Source: Solanum dulcamara (taxonomy: Eukaryota; Streptophyta; Magnoliopsida; Solanales; Solanaceae). Taken from it: DNA of 64,000 nucleotides. Below, piece by piece: positions 1-9,315 of this stretch. The notes beneath the pieces were generated by a model. It searched no databases. It was given only the letters and a program-made list of their open reading frames with translations, and had not been told where the DNA came from. A program made the position numbers and the translations under genes. How positions within the stretch are numbered: the stretch's first letter is position 1; the number at the start of each line of letters is the position of its first letter. The stretch is taken from NCBI RefSeq assembly GCF_947179165.1, contig NC_077240.1:29808001-29872000 (forward strand). Direction: 5' to 3'.

Positions 1-117
1 GTGTTGAATTGTGATGAGACTGTTTTCTTTTGTGATAATAGTAGAAAAGATTTAGTACCAATAGAGGAAAAATGTAATGTAAATGGCAATAGAGAAATTG
101 GAAAGCATGTGACGTAA
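1..117 (+). other. Short open frame running in from the window edge
   Basis: The + strand frame 1 is open from base 1 to a TAA at 115-117, giving 38 codons with no stop and several Cys, Asp and Glu residues. It enters from outside the window, so it could be the tail of a retrotransposon polyprotein or chance. It lies just before the 41-bp tandem array. I do not recognise the protein. Confidence 0.15.
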
Positions 118-170
118 ATGACCTCTGATTGGCAGGACAACAAAATGTAAAAGCTAGAGTGTAGATACAT

Positions 171-1211
171 GCATTAAAAGATGGGTGCATGTAAAAATGT
201 ACTGCAATACCCGCATTAGAAGGTAGGTGCCTGTAAATGTACTGAAATACCTATATTAGAAGGTGGTGCCTCTAAAATGTACTAAAATAGCTGCATTAGA
301 AGGTGGGTGCCTATAAAATGTACTGAAATATCCGCATTAGAAGGTGGATGCCTATAAAATATACTGAAATATCCGCATTAGAAGGTGGATGCCTATAAAA
401 TGTACTGAAATATCCACATTAGAAGATGAGTGTCTATAAAATATATTAAATATCTGTATTAGAAGGTGGGTGCCTATAAAATGTGTTGCAATACCGGCAT
501 TAGAAGGTGGGCGCCTATGAAAAGTGTTGAAATACCCACATTAGAAGGTTTGCGCCTATGAAATATAATGAAATACCCGCATTAGAAGGTGGGTGCCTAT
601 AAAATGTAATAAAATACTCGTATTAGAAGGTGGATGCCTGTGAGAGGTATTGAAATACCCATATTAGAAGATGAGTGCCTATAAAATATAATAAAATACC
701 CGTATTAGAAGGTGGGTTCCTATAAAATATGTTGCAATACCCGTATTAAAAGATGGACGCCTATGGAAATTGTTGAAATACTCGCATTAGAAAGTGGGTG
801 CCTATAAAATGTAGTAAAATATCCGCATTAAAAGGTGGTGCCTATAAAATGTATTGAAATACTTGTATTAGAAGGTGGGTGCCTATAAAATATGTTTCAA
901 TACTACATTAGAAGGTGGCGCCTATGAAAACTGCTGAAATACTCGCATTAAAAGGTAAGTGCCTATCAAATATGTTGAAATACCCGCATTAGAAGGTGGC
1001 TCCTGTAGAATGTAATGCAATACCCCTATTAGAAGGTGGACACATGTGAGATGTATTGAAATACCCATATTAGAAGGTGGTGCTTATAAAATGTAATGAA
1101 ATACTCTTATTAGAAAGTGGGTGCCTGTGAGATGTATTGAAATACCAATATTAGAAGGTGGATGCCTATAAAATGTATTGAAATACCCGCATTAGAAGGT
1201 GGGCTCCTATA
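171..1211. repeat. 41-bp minisatellite, about 26 degenerate units
   Basis: A unit reading roughly CATTAGAAGGTGGGTGCC followed by TATAAAATGTACTGAAATACC recurs every 40-42 bases from about 171 to 1211, about 26 times by counting the TTAGAAG or TTAAAAG core. Units differ by scattered substitutions and 1-2 base indels, so the array is old. Some blocks carry shared variants (for example GTGAGATGTATTG near 640, 1045 and 1135), which indicates local unit duplication. It may belong to the decayed LTR element to its right; internal tandem arrays are known in Tat/Ogre-like elements, but that link is inference. Confidence 0.93.
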
Positions 1212-2580
1212 TTTGAATTTAAAATGCCTGTATCAAGAGGCTAAAAACATGAGTTTTTTTGTGTTTATTTTTGTAAGAAATATTAAAAAGTAAACAAGAC
1301 AGAATCACATCTTGACTTTAGTTGGTACCAACAATTAACATTGTGCATAAGAATTCCGCCATTTTTTCTCAGGTAACCGAGATCAACATCAAAGTAATTT
1401 CCTATAGTTTCAAGTAGTACCTCAAACATACCTAAGTGTCGCACGATTTGTTCATCTTGTTTCAAAACAAAGTTTAGAACTATATTTGTCCCTCATGTTT
1501 CAAGTGTCCTCACCAAAAAAAAACTCCTACTTTTCATATATTGGAATATTATAATTTTAGGACATTTTGAAAAGTACGTTCATGCTCAGAAAGATATTCA
1601 TGCATGCAATTGTGATACCATAGGCTTGATATTCATGTAAATCTCCACTAATGTGAGAACATTTGAAATGATATCATGTAGGACTTGTTACTGTCTTGTA
1701 ATGTAGGCTTAGGGAAGGGTAGGATAGTCATTTGGGATAAAAGTCACTTAATTCCTTTCTGAGCATTTCACTTAATTTGTGTTTTCAATGTTTTTGTGCT
1801 TTTAGCGCTTGATCCTCATTGTTGTCCCTTTCTTGCGTACTTTTGGACTTTTTTGAAACTTAACTTTTCTGAGTTTTTCCCTTCTCATCATTTTTTGAAG
1901 TTTCTCCTATTTGTTTGGAGTATTCTTCTTCTTTTGTTGCAATTTTGCTTGCTTGAATTTGTGGGAAATTTTTGACTTTCTTTTCTTTTGAAGGCATTCT
2001 TGCATCCTAAACTTTGAAGGAATTTTCATTTTTTGTCTTTAGCAACTTTGAATCTTGAATATTCTTTTGCAACTCACACATCTTCAGTGCGCTCAAAAGG
2101 TTCAGGCCAAGAGAGAGATAGTGCATATAAGCACTCAGAAAGGATATAGGCTAAAATGTGGTTGTCCAAAAAAAAGACTTAGGCTCAAAGTTGGATATGA
2201 TAAGGATTAATGTCATTTGGTAGGCTTTGAAAGGCACAAACGGGTCAAAGAAGGCCTACAATCATTTTTTAAATCAAGCATTACTCATAATTTTGCCTCA
2301 ATAAATATTTAGGCCAAGTTCTAGATCAACATTGCAATGTAATGAATTAACCTAAGGTTCATCACACAAATGCATATGAAAGAATGAGGTAGATTTCGTT
2401 CTTGAATTAGATGTATGGAAGAGAATTTTCTCAAGTGTCACTAAGGTACAATTAAGAGGTACCAAAAGAATCTATGATTTACCATGAAATTGATCCTCTA
2501 CATCATAACAAATATTTCTTCCTCATGCACACTCCTAACTATGCTGGTACCAATCAAGTTCAAACTTTGATTCTTTTATT
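1212..2580. other. No gene seen; probably decayed retroelement DNA
   Basis: AT-rich DNA without a convincing open frame or splice-linked exons. The short minus-strand frame at 1283-1465 has no recognisable domain. The segment lies between the minisatellite and an LTR-like block, so it is most likely non-coding internal sequence of the same old LTR element. Confidence 0.4.
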
Positions 2581-3244
2581 TTTTTTAAAAATAAAATAAA
2601 ATAAAAATGGGACCGAACCCAAATGAGGGTTGCCTACGTATATTGTAGAAAATAAGAATCAGGTCTGCATTGTTCAGGCATAAACATACCTATGCAATTT
2701 TTGTAAGATTACTATGGATTAGTCCACTAATAACATCAAAATAAGAGACGAAAATTAATTAAATATCAAAGCAAGAAACATCAATAATTAACAATGAGTA
2801 AATAAAGTAATGATACAACCAACTCAACTCATCATGAAAGTGACTAAAGAAAAATCAACAATGCACAGAGAAAATCTTATAATAGAGAAATATCAACTAA
2901 ATATAGCAACAATTAAAAAGTGGAGTATAACAACAACAATTAAGTTTTGTGTTCGACGAACCGGAATAGTTAATTTAAAATACGATGAGCCAAATATTAG
3001 GTGTCAACAATTATACTAAATAAAATACTAAAAATTTAAAATTATGAAAAAATCAATATTCTAAATTAATAACCAATGAAAATAAATAAATAATATTATT
3101 TATATAATAACGACAATAAAATTTTGAATATTATACTAAATGTAAGGTTAAGCATACAATAAATAAATAAAAATTTAAGAATACACATTTAATTAAATAG
3201 CAATCTAAAAATGGGCTATAGATCAGTCAAAATTGGGTGTCAAC
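2581..3244 (-). mobile_element. LTR fragment of a TGTTGACACCC-type element (Tat/Ogre-like)
   Basis: The right edge reads AATTGGGTGTCAACA, so the minus strand begins TGTTGACACCCAATTTTGAC, a start shared with the segment ending at 35531. The match runs on for about 60 bases (TTTAGATTGCTATTTAATTA against TTTCAGATTGCTATCTTACT). A second TGTTGACACC-like start occurs near 3020. The block at 2608-2650 (GAACCCAAATGAGGGTTGCC) is a phrase common in Solanaceae gypsy LTRs. Orientation and left boundary are uncertain. Confidence 0.5.
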
Positions 3245-3245
3245 A

Positions 3246-3860
3246 GTGCTTGCTCCAACTGCGAAGAAGGTTGTGTAGAGAAATTGCTATGCAAACACAA
3301 AGTACATATTCAATTATTGTTTACTACTCGAAATTGAAGAATTGTTGGGATGAATTAGATCTGTTGGCACCTCATCCTCATATGTGTGAGTGTGTAGGAT
3401 CAGATGTATATATGTTGCACTTGAATAACCAACGTTTGTTACAATTTTTTATGGGACTGAATGAGAGTTATAGTCATGTGAGAAGTGATATTCTATTAAG
3501 AACTCAGTTTTAAATGTTAATCAAGCATATTTTGTTGTTATACAAGAAGAAAGTCAGAGAAAGTTGGGTGTAGTTGATCTCAATAGAGATTCTCTAAGTT
3601 TGCTAGATGGAAGAGATAATGGATTTAGATTCATAAAGCCACAGACTGGTGGTATAATAAGAACCATTCATGGCACAGTTTGTGATCACTGTGGATACAA
3701 GGGACATTTAAAGAAGAAATGTTATAGATTGGTAGGGTATCCATCTGATTTTAAAAATAAGAGGAACGTAGGGACACATACAAGTAAAAATATTAGATCA
3801 TCATCAACAGAAAAGTCCTATCCACATGTTAATCATGTTGTTGTAGAGGGAGGAGAATAA
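3246..3860 (+). pseudogene. copia element 1 gag with zinc knuckle
   Basis: The first half carries the copia gag core (YYSKLKNCWDE near 3325 and LLQFFMGLNESYS near 3440), stopped by TAA at 3511-3513. After a frameshift the second half (3564-3860) has an intact CCHC knuckle, CDHCGYKGHLKKKC at 3688-3729, spacing C-x2-C-x4-H-x4-C, which binds nucleic acid in the particle. The N-terminal third of a normal copia gag is absent. Confidence 0.85.
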
Positions 3861-3979
3861 AGTGCTGGATTAGGAGGACACTATATTACAGATGAGGAGT
3901 ATCAACACTACATGAACTTGAAAGGCAAATGACATGACTTGCAATCACAAGCACATGATCATACAAGTGAATATCACTA

Positions 3980-4300
3980 TAACTTTGCAGGTATATCCTC
4001 TTTACTATCTAAAGTAGAGCAGTGTGAATGAATTATAAATTCAGGAGCATATTACCACATGACACAACTTAGCAAGGTGCTAAGTGACCTTAGACAAGTT
4101 GATAGGCAACAAGGTAATGGTGTTTAGGCTCCTACAGGAAACAAACGCAGTGTAACTAATACAGGGGACACATTTATTTTAAAGAATCATAAACTTAGAA
4201 ATGTATTATATATTCCTGACTTCAAGTTCACTCTATTGTCAGTTTTCAAGATAATCAAAGAACTCTGATGTTCAGTCAATTTCTATCCAGACTTTTGCCT
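3980..4300 (+). pseudogene. copia element 1 protease remnant
   Basis: The frame around 4030-4065 reads I-I-N-S-G-A-Y-Y-H-M in place of the usual I-D-S-G-A-T-x-H-M of the copia aspartic protease. The catalytic Asp codon has become Asn (AAT), and the Trp usually found just before it is a TGA stop. The following stretch (YIPDFKFTLLSV near 4208-4245) matches the usual end of the protease. The domain is dead. Confidence 0.75.
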
Positions 4301-4379
4301 CTTTTAGAGACTTTACAATGACAAGGTGATGGGAGTATGATGGTCTATATTGACTACAAGAAGATGAGACAATAAATAT

Positions 4380-5335
4380 TGCAACAACAATAATAAAAGA
4401 CCGGCCAGACTCTATCTTATGGCATAACAGGCTTGGCCATCCTTATCTGAAAGTACTCAATAACATTCTGGTTTAAAGACTAAGATATGTAAGACAACTC
4501 AATAACTTTGCATAGTGCGTCCTATGGCAAAGCAAAGCAGACTCAAGTTTCCACTCAGTACAACTTCCACTACTAGTTGTTTTCAATTGATTCATGTGGA
4601 TGTTTGGGGCCTTTCAAAGTTTCAACCTATGATAGAAAGTCATATTTTATCACAATTATAGATGACTTTAGTAGATACACTTGGGTTTGTCTAATTCAGT
4701 CTAAGTGTGAGGTCATTATTGTGTTGAAAGACTTTTTTGTAGAGTCAAGACTCAGTTTGATTTGAATGTTAAAATTTTGAGATCTGACAATGGCAAAGAA
4801 TTCTTTAATTCTAGTTGTTCTGAATTATTTTCTTCCTTTGATATTATTCATCAAAGTAGTTGTTCATATACACCACAACAAAATGGTGTTGTGGAAAGAA
4901 AACATAGACATATTTTGAAGGTTGCAAGGGCCTTGAAATTTCAGAGTGGTGTTCCACATAAATTATGGGGTGACTGCTTGAAGACATCTGTATATCTTAT
5001 TAATAAGCTACCAACTAATGTATTGCATGGGAAATCTCTTTTTGAAGTACTACATGGCAAACCTGCAGTCCTCGATCATCTTAGAGTGTTTGGATATCTT
5101 TGTTTTGCTAGCATGTTTCCTAAGGGAAGTAAGTTTGATTCTAGAGTTAGAAAAACAGTGTTACTTAGCTATGAGGAAACACAAAAGGGATATAGATAAT
5201 ATGATCTAGATGTTGGGACCTTTCTTGTAAGTAGAGATGTTAGTTTTAGAGAAAACATCTTCCCTTTTAAAGGAGCAAAAAGGGATATTAATGATTTTAT
5301 CATCCTCCAGTTTCAGATTATAAGCAGGAACACAG
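4380..5335 (+). pseudogene. copia element 1 integrase
   Basis: The zinc-binding region is seen as WHNRLGHP near 4420-4445 and a CIV-R-PMAKQSRLKFP stretch near 4505. The catalytic core follows: HVDVWGPF near 4590 (first Asp), RSDNGKEF near 4780 (second Asp) and PQQNGVVERKHRHIL near 4875 (catalytic Glu in VERK). The GKEF to GKSLFEVLHGK region is open from 4762 to 5197. A stop at 4763-4765 and a TAA at 5197-5199 break the frame. Confidence 0.88.
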
Positions 5336-5342
5336 TCTAATA

Positions 5343-5777
5343 TTGCCTTCTAATGAAAGGTGTATTCCTCCTGATGAGGTTCCAACTCACACTGCAGCAA
5401 GTGAATTTATTGTCATGCCATCCATTATTCATGAGGAAATAGTTGGCATAGATGTCATGCCATCAATAACAGCTGAGGAAGAGATACCAACAACTTTTGC
5501 AGGCAATACTCTACTTACTAAAGAACCTACTATGATTACACTTGTGGTACCTGAGCAAGCACAAGAAATCAGAACTAGTAGAAGGATAGCAAAACCTCCT
5601 ATTTGGATGAAGGATTATGTCATACTTAAGAAGACAGCTAGTCAAGCTTCCTTTCTTCCCATATCTGACTACATCTCTTATTCCTCTCTATTCTCTAACT
5701 ATCAGGCATATTTAACTGCATTCTCAGTCTCTTTAGAACCTCAAACATTTAAAGAAGTATCCCAGGACAATAAATGA
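5343..5777 (+). pseudogene. copia element 1 integrase-RT linker
   Basis: An open frame of 144 codons between integrase and reverse transcriptase. It has low-complexity acidic sequence followed by RTSRRIAKPPIWMKDYV near 5575, the conserved end of the copia linker just before reverse transcriptase. It has no catalytic role of its own. It ends at a TGA at 5775-5777. Confidence 0.75.
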
Positions 5778-6620
5778 AGTAAAGCAATACAACAGGAGAT
5801 TCAAGCATTAGAGGAAAATCACACTTAGGACATAATTGATCTTTCAGTAGATAAGCAAGATATAGGCTCTAAATGAGTGTATAAGATCAAATACAAGTCC
5901 AATGGAGAAATTGAAAGGTATAAAGTAAGTTTTGTGGTAAAGGGATACACTCAAAAGAAAGGCCTGAATTTCCATGATACTTTCTCACCAGTGGCAAAAA
6001 TAATTTCTATGAGAACAATTATAAGTCTGGCAGCCTCGAAGAACTGATCTATATCTCAAATGAATGTTAGCAATGCCTTCTTGCAAGGGGATCTGTATGA
6101 GGAAGTATATATGAACTTACCACAAGATTTTTGTAAGAATGGAGACAGGAAGGTTTGCAAGTTAGTCAAGTCCTTGTATGGACTTAAACAAGCATCTTGA
6201 CAATGGAATATCAAACTTATAAAAGCACTGGTGACTGCAGAGTATTCCCAAAGTACATATGATCATTCTTTGTTTACAAAGAAAGCTGGTACTGATATAG
6301 CTATTACCCTTGTATATGTGGATAACCTGCTGATTACAGGTAGTACCACTGCACTGATTGAAGAAGCAAAGCAAACACTACATCAACACTTCAAGGTTAA
6401 AGACTTAGGAGATTTGAGATACTTTCTTGGCATTGAAGTCATGAGGTCAGGGAAGGGAATCCTTCAAAATCAGATGAAGTACATCTTGGAGTTGATCTTA
6501 GAGGTAGGAATCAGTAGTGCTAAACCATTCCTTACTCCCTTGGAGGCAAAGCATAAATTTATCACCATGGATTATGATGTCTATGTGGGAACCAAAGGTG
6601 ATAATGAGTAAGAAGATGGA
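5778..6620 (+). pseudogene. copia element 1 reverse transcriptase
   Basis: Recognisable blocks are YKIKYKSNGEIERYK (5881-5925), FHDTFSPVAK (5971-6000), [14 protein letters not shown] (6072-6113), SLYGLKQAS (6171-6197) and the active-site region LVYVDNLLITG (6310-6342). The polymerase motif YVDD is YVDN here, so the second catalytic Asp is lost. Stops occur at 5826-5830, 5874-5876, 6045-6047 and 6198-6200. The frame reopens at 6231-6611. Confidence 0.88.
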
Positions 6621-7260
6621 GTTAGCTATAAAAAACTGGTTGGAAAGCTGATTTACCTCACCATCACTAGACCAGACATATGTTTTGTTGTACAAGTGCT
6701 TAGTTAGTTTATGAAAAGACCAAAGCAATCACATTTAGAAGCTGCTATGAGAGTGGTAAGATATCTCAAAGGGACACCAGGTCTTCATTTATTGTTTCCT
6801 TCTAATACAAACATGCGTTAACTGCCTATTGTGACTCTGATTGGACTGCATGTCCTAACACTAGAAGGCCAGTTACTGGTTATGTTGTAAATTTAGGGGG
6901 TGCCCTTCTGTCTTGAAAGTCAAAGAAGAAGCAAACAGTTAGTAGAAGTTCGGCAAAAGATGAGTATAAAAGTATGTTAGTGGCAGTTGTAGAAAGGACT
7001 TGAGTGTGTAGTCTCCTACAAGAATTGAATTGTCCCCTGCCTACTCCTATTGCCTTGTATTATGACAACCCAGCAGCTATACAGATAGCTTCTAATCCTA
7101 TCTTTCATGAGAGGACTAAGCATATAGAAATTTTTGTCATTTTGTTAAAGAGAAAGTTAAGAGTGGTCTGGTTCATCCTCAATTTATTTCTACAGCATCT
7201 CAACTTGTAGATGTGTTGACAAAAAGTCTAGTACTGCACAACATCAATTGTTGATTTCCA
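6621..7260 (+). pseudogene. copia element 1 RNase H
   Basis: The connection and RNase H region are seen as KKLVGKLIYLTITRPDI (6631-6680), AYCDSDWTACPNTRRP (6822-6870) and YYDNPAAIQIASNPIFHERTKHIE (7058-7130). Stops at 6706-6708 and 6914-6916 interrupt it. It ends shortly before the polypurine tract. Confidence 0.82.
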
Positions 7261-7305
7261 AGCTTGGTTTGTTCAATTCTTTTCACATACCAGTTTGAGG
7301 GGGTG

Positions 7306-7538
7306 TGTTAATTAATGTCTAGTCAACAGTTAGTTAGTGCCTAACAAAATTTAGTTAGTATAATAAGTCCAAGTCAGTTAGTTACGCAGTAAGGCAGTTA
7401 GTTTGATGATCACTACTATGATTAACGATTTTTATTGATTAAATAATGAGACTTGATAAATAGAGTATGTGCAGTGTAATCTTTCCATTGTATTAAAATA
7501 ATGAAAAATCTCCTTTCTCCGCTCTTCTTTGTTATTCA
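7306..7538 (+). repeat. 3' LTR of copia element 1
   Basis: A polypurine tract TTTGAGGGGG at 7294-7303 directly precedes TGTTAATTAATGTC, as expected at a copia 3' LTR start. A possible end is TTATTCA at 7532-7538, giving about 233 bp, a normal length for the family. The matching 5' LTR is not in the window, so the end is inferred and no TSD can be checked. Confidence 0.65.
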
Positions 7539-9186
7539 TAGGAGTTAGATTGATAGAGTTTTTTCAAGCTAAGCCCTTAATTTTTATGAGGTTTCCTTTA
7601 TAATTACACAATTATAAATGTTATTAAGTTGATTGTACAACGTTTATAGTTACCATAAATTTCCTTTATCTCAATTTTGCAATAAATAAAAAAAATAAAA
7701 CTTCAATCTGATATCAATATTATCTTACGTGGATCAATATCATAAACCTTCCGGGTTTTTTTCTCTGTTTGCAAAAACTGTGTCTACTATTTTAATCTTA
7801 CAAATAATTGAATTATATACTTTAAATTAAAATTGTAACGTCGACACGTAGAGCATCCTTTTGGGTTTAATATGGGTTTACTACAACCCCCCCAAAAAAA
7901 CATTCTAAGTACAATTTTCTACATATAAATAAATTTAGTACGCACATTTTTTTTTAAAAAAAATTAATTTAATTTCATCAAGCCGCGGGGTTGTAGTAAA
8001 CCCATATTAAAATTCATTTTTTGTCAAATCTAAACTAAACATGTTGGTAACATAAACTTATGGAAAACAGAAAATTTGACGTCTTTGATAGAGTAATTTC
8101 AGTTATTCAAGAATTTAAGCTCGGGTGAAAAAATGAGTAAAGTTTATGGTCATCCTTGCTATTTAACTTATTTTAAATTGGTTGATTATTCAAGTCATTT
8201 AATAATGAATCAATTCATATTATTCATCATAGAATATGAATAATACATGAGTACCCATTAATTGTACTCTCTTTTAAAGTATGTAAGGGTGTAAAAGAAT
8301 TTCTAAAAACGTACATTTATTAAGAATATGTTTTGTATCAAGAAAAAGTATTTTTAAAAAGTATTTTTCAATTTTCTCAATTCGCTGAAACATTTTGAAA
8401 AATATTAATAAACTTATTTCTCTAATTTTTTTTAAAATGACTTCCATACATAAAGTAAGGGAAAAAAAATTCAAAACTTTTCTTCAATCAAGAAAATATT
8501 TTTTAACTATTTTTTAGCCTCATCACTTGAAATGGGTCTAGATCTGAAATCCGACTTCCCATTCTGACCTGAAATTCAAATTTTGACCTCCCGACATCAA
8601 CTCAGGAGGACTCATTGTCCATAATTTTTTTTTCTAAAAGATCATAAAAACATTTTCCTCCATACCAAACACATTCTAAAAGAAAAAAAAAATCTTGTAA
8701 TCTGAAAATAGTTATTTCTTTACCTAATAAGAAGATATCTTATTATCCATTGGATTTACCTATTTTTATTTATATCAAATATAGATTAAATTGAATATTT
8801 TATCCATTTTGTGTGACTCATTTTCAATCCGCTTACATCCAAATACAATTTCTTTTTTAAAAAAAAAGTAAAATTTGGAAGAGGGAGTTGTACTAAAATT
8901 AGTTTAGATAAGGTCTTTATTTGCATAATTACCAAAAAGAACAAGGAGCAAAAAACATAGTAGAAATTCCAGTTGCATATGAACACACAAAAACAAATTA
9001 CACGTCAGTGACACTTCAATCCCACATGCATCCTAATCTTCTCCAATTTGTTTACAGCTGCTTCTATTTTTATTTGTTTATTGCTTAAATATCTTTCCTT
9101 TTTTTAATTATTTTTATAATCCAATCGTTGAATATAGTTGTCAAAAAATATATCTGTCTTTTTTTGCCTTGTAGCTACTGCATGCA
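7539..9186. other. Intergenic DNA, possible MITE remnant at about 8280-8690
   Basis: AT-rich spacer with no gene. The end phrase ACATTTTCCTCCATACCAAACAC near 8650-8672 is the same as the terminus of the MITE-like element in the WD40 gene (22981-23000). This suggests a decayed copy of that family between about 8280 and 8690. The rest, including the promoter-side 500 bases of the sugar transporter gene, shows no recognisable element. Confidence 0.4.
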
Positions 9187-9194
9187 TATAAATA
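9187..9194 (+). promoter_or_regulatory. TATA box of the sugar transporter gene
   Basis: TATAAATA lies 119 bases upstream of the start codon, in a C-rich local context (ACCTCCC follows), as usual for plant core promoters. Transcription would start about 30 bases downstream and give a leader of roughly 90-100 nt that includes the AAT microsatellite. Confidence 0.65.
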
Positions 9195-9280
9195 CCTCCC
9201 AAAATTTCACTTTTTCCCACTCAACCTCTTTTGTAGTTGAAAAGAGAATAAACAAAAGAACCCCTTTTGTTTAATTTCTC

Positions 9281-9281
<1 letters not shown>

Positions 9282-9312
<31 letters not shown>
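9282..9312. repeat. (AAT)n microsatellite abutting the start codon
   Basis: A run of ten TAA/AAT triplets ends directly at the ATG of the sugar transporter; the start codon forms the last ATG of the repeat. Length changes in the repeat would alter the leader but not the protein. Confidence 0.95.

Positions 9313-9315
<3 letters not shown>

Larger units (their letters stand above)
3246..7305 (+). pseudogene. Degenerate Ty1/copia retrotransposon internal region (element 1)
   Basis: The order of domains is gag, protease, integrase, reverse transcriptase, RNase H, which defines Ty1/copia. Many in-frame stops and frameshifts break the polyprotein, so it cannot be made as one protein. The 5' LTR and the start of gag are missing: the recognisable gag begins directly after the LTR fragment ending at 3244. 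A polypurine tract (TTTGAGGGGG) and one LTR follow at the 3' end. Sub-domains are listed separately. Confidence 0.9.

Noticed and set aside
171..1211. Possible CRISPR-like array
   Set aside because: The whole 41-bp unit repeats without unique spacers, and the surroundings are plant nuclear DNA. It is a minisatellite.
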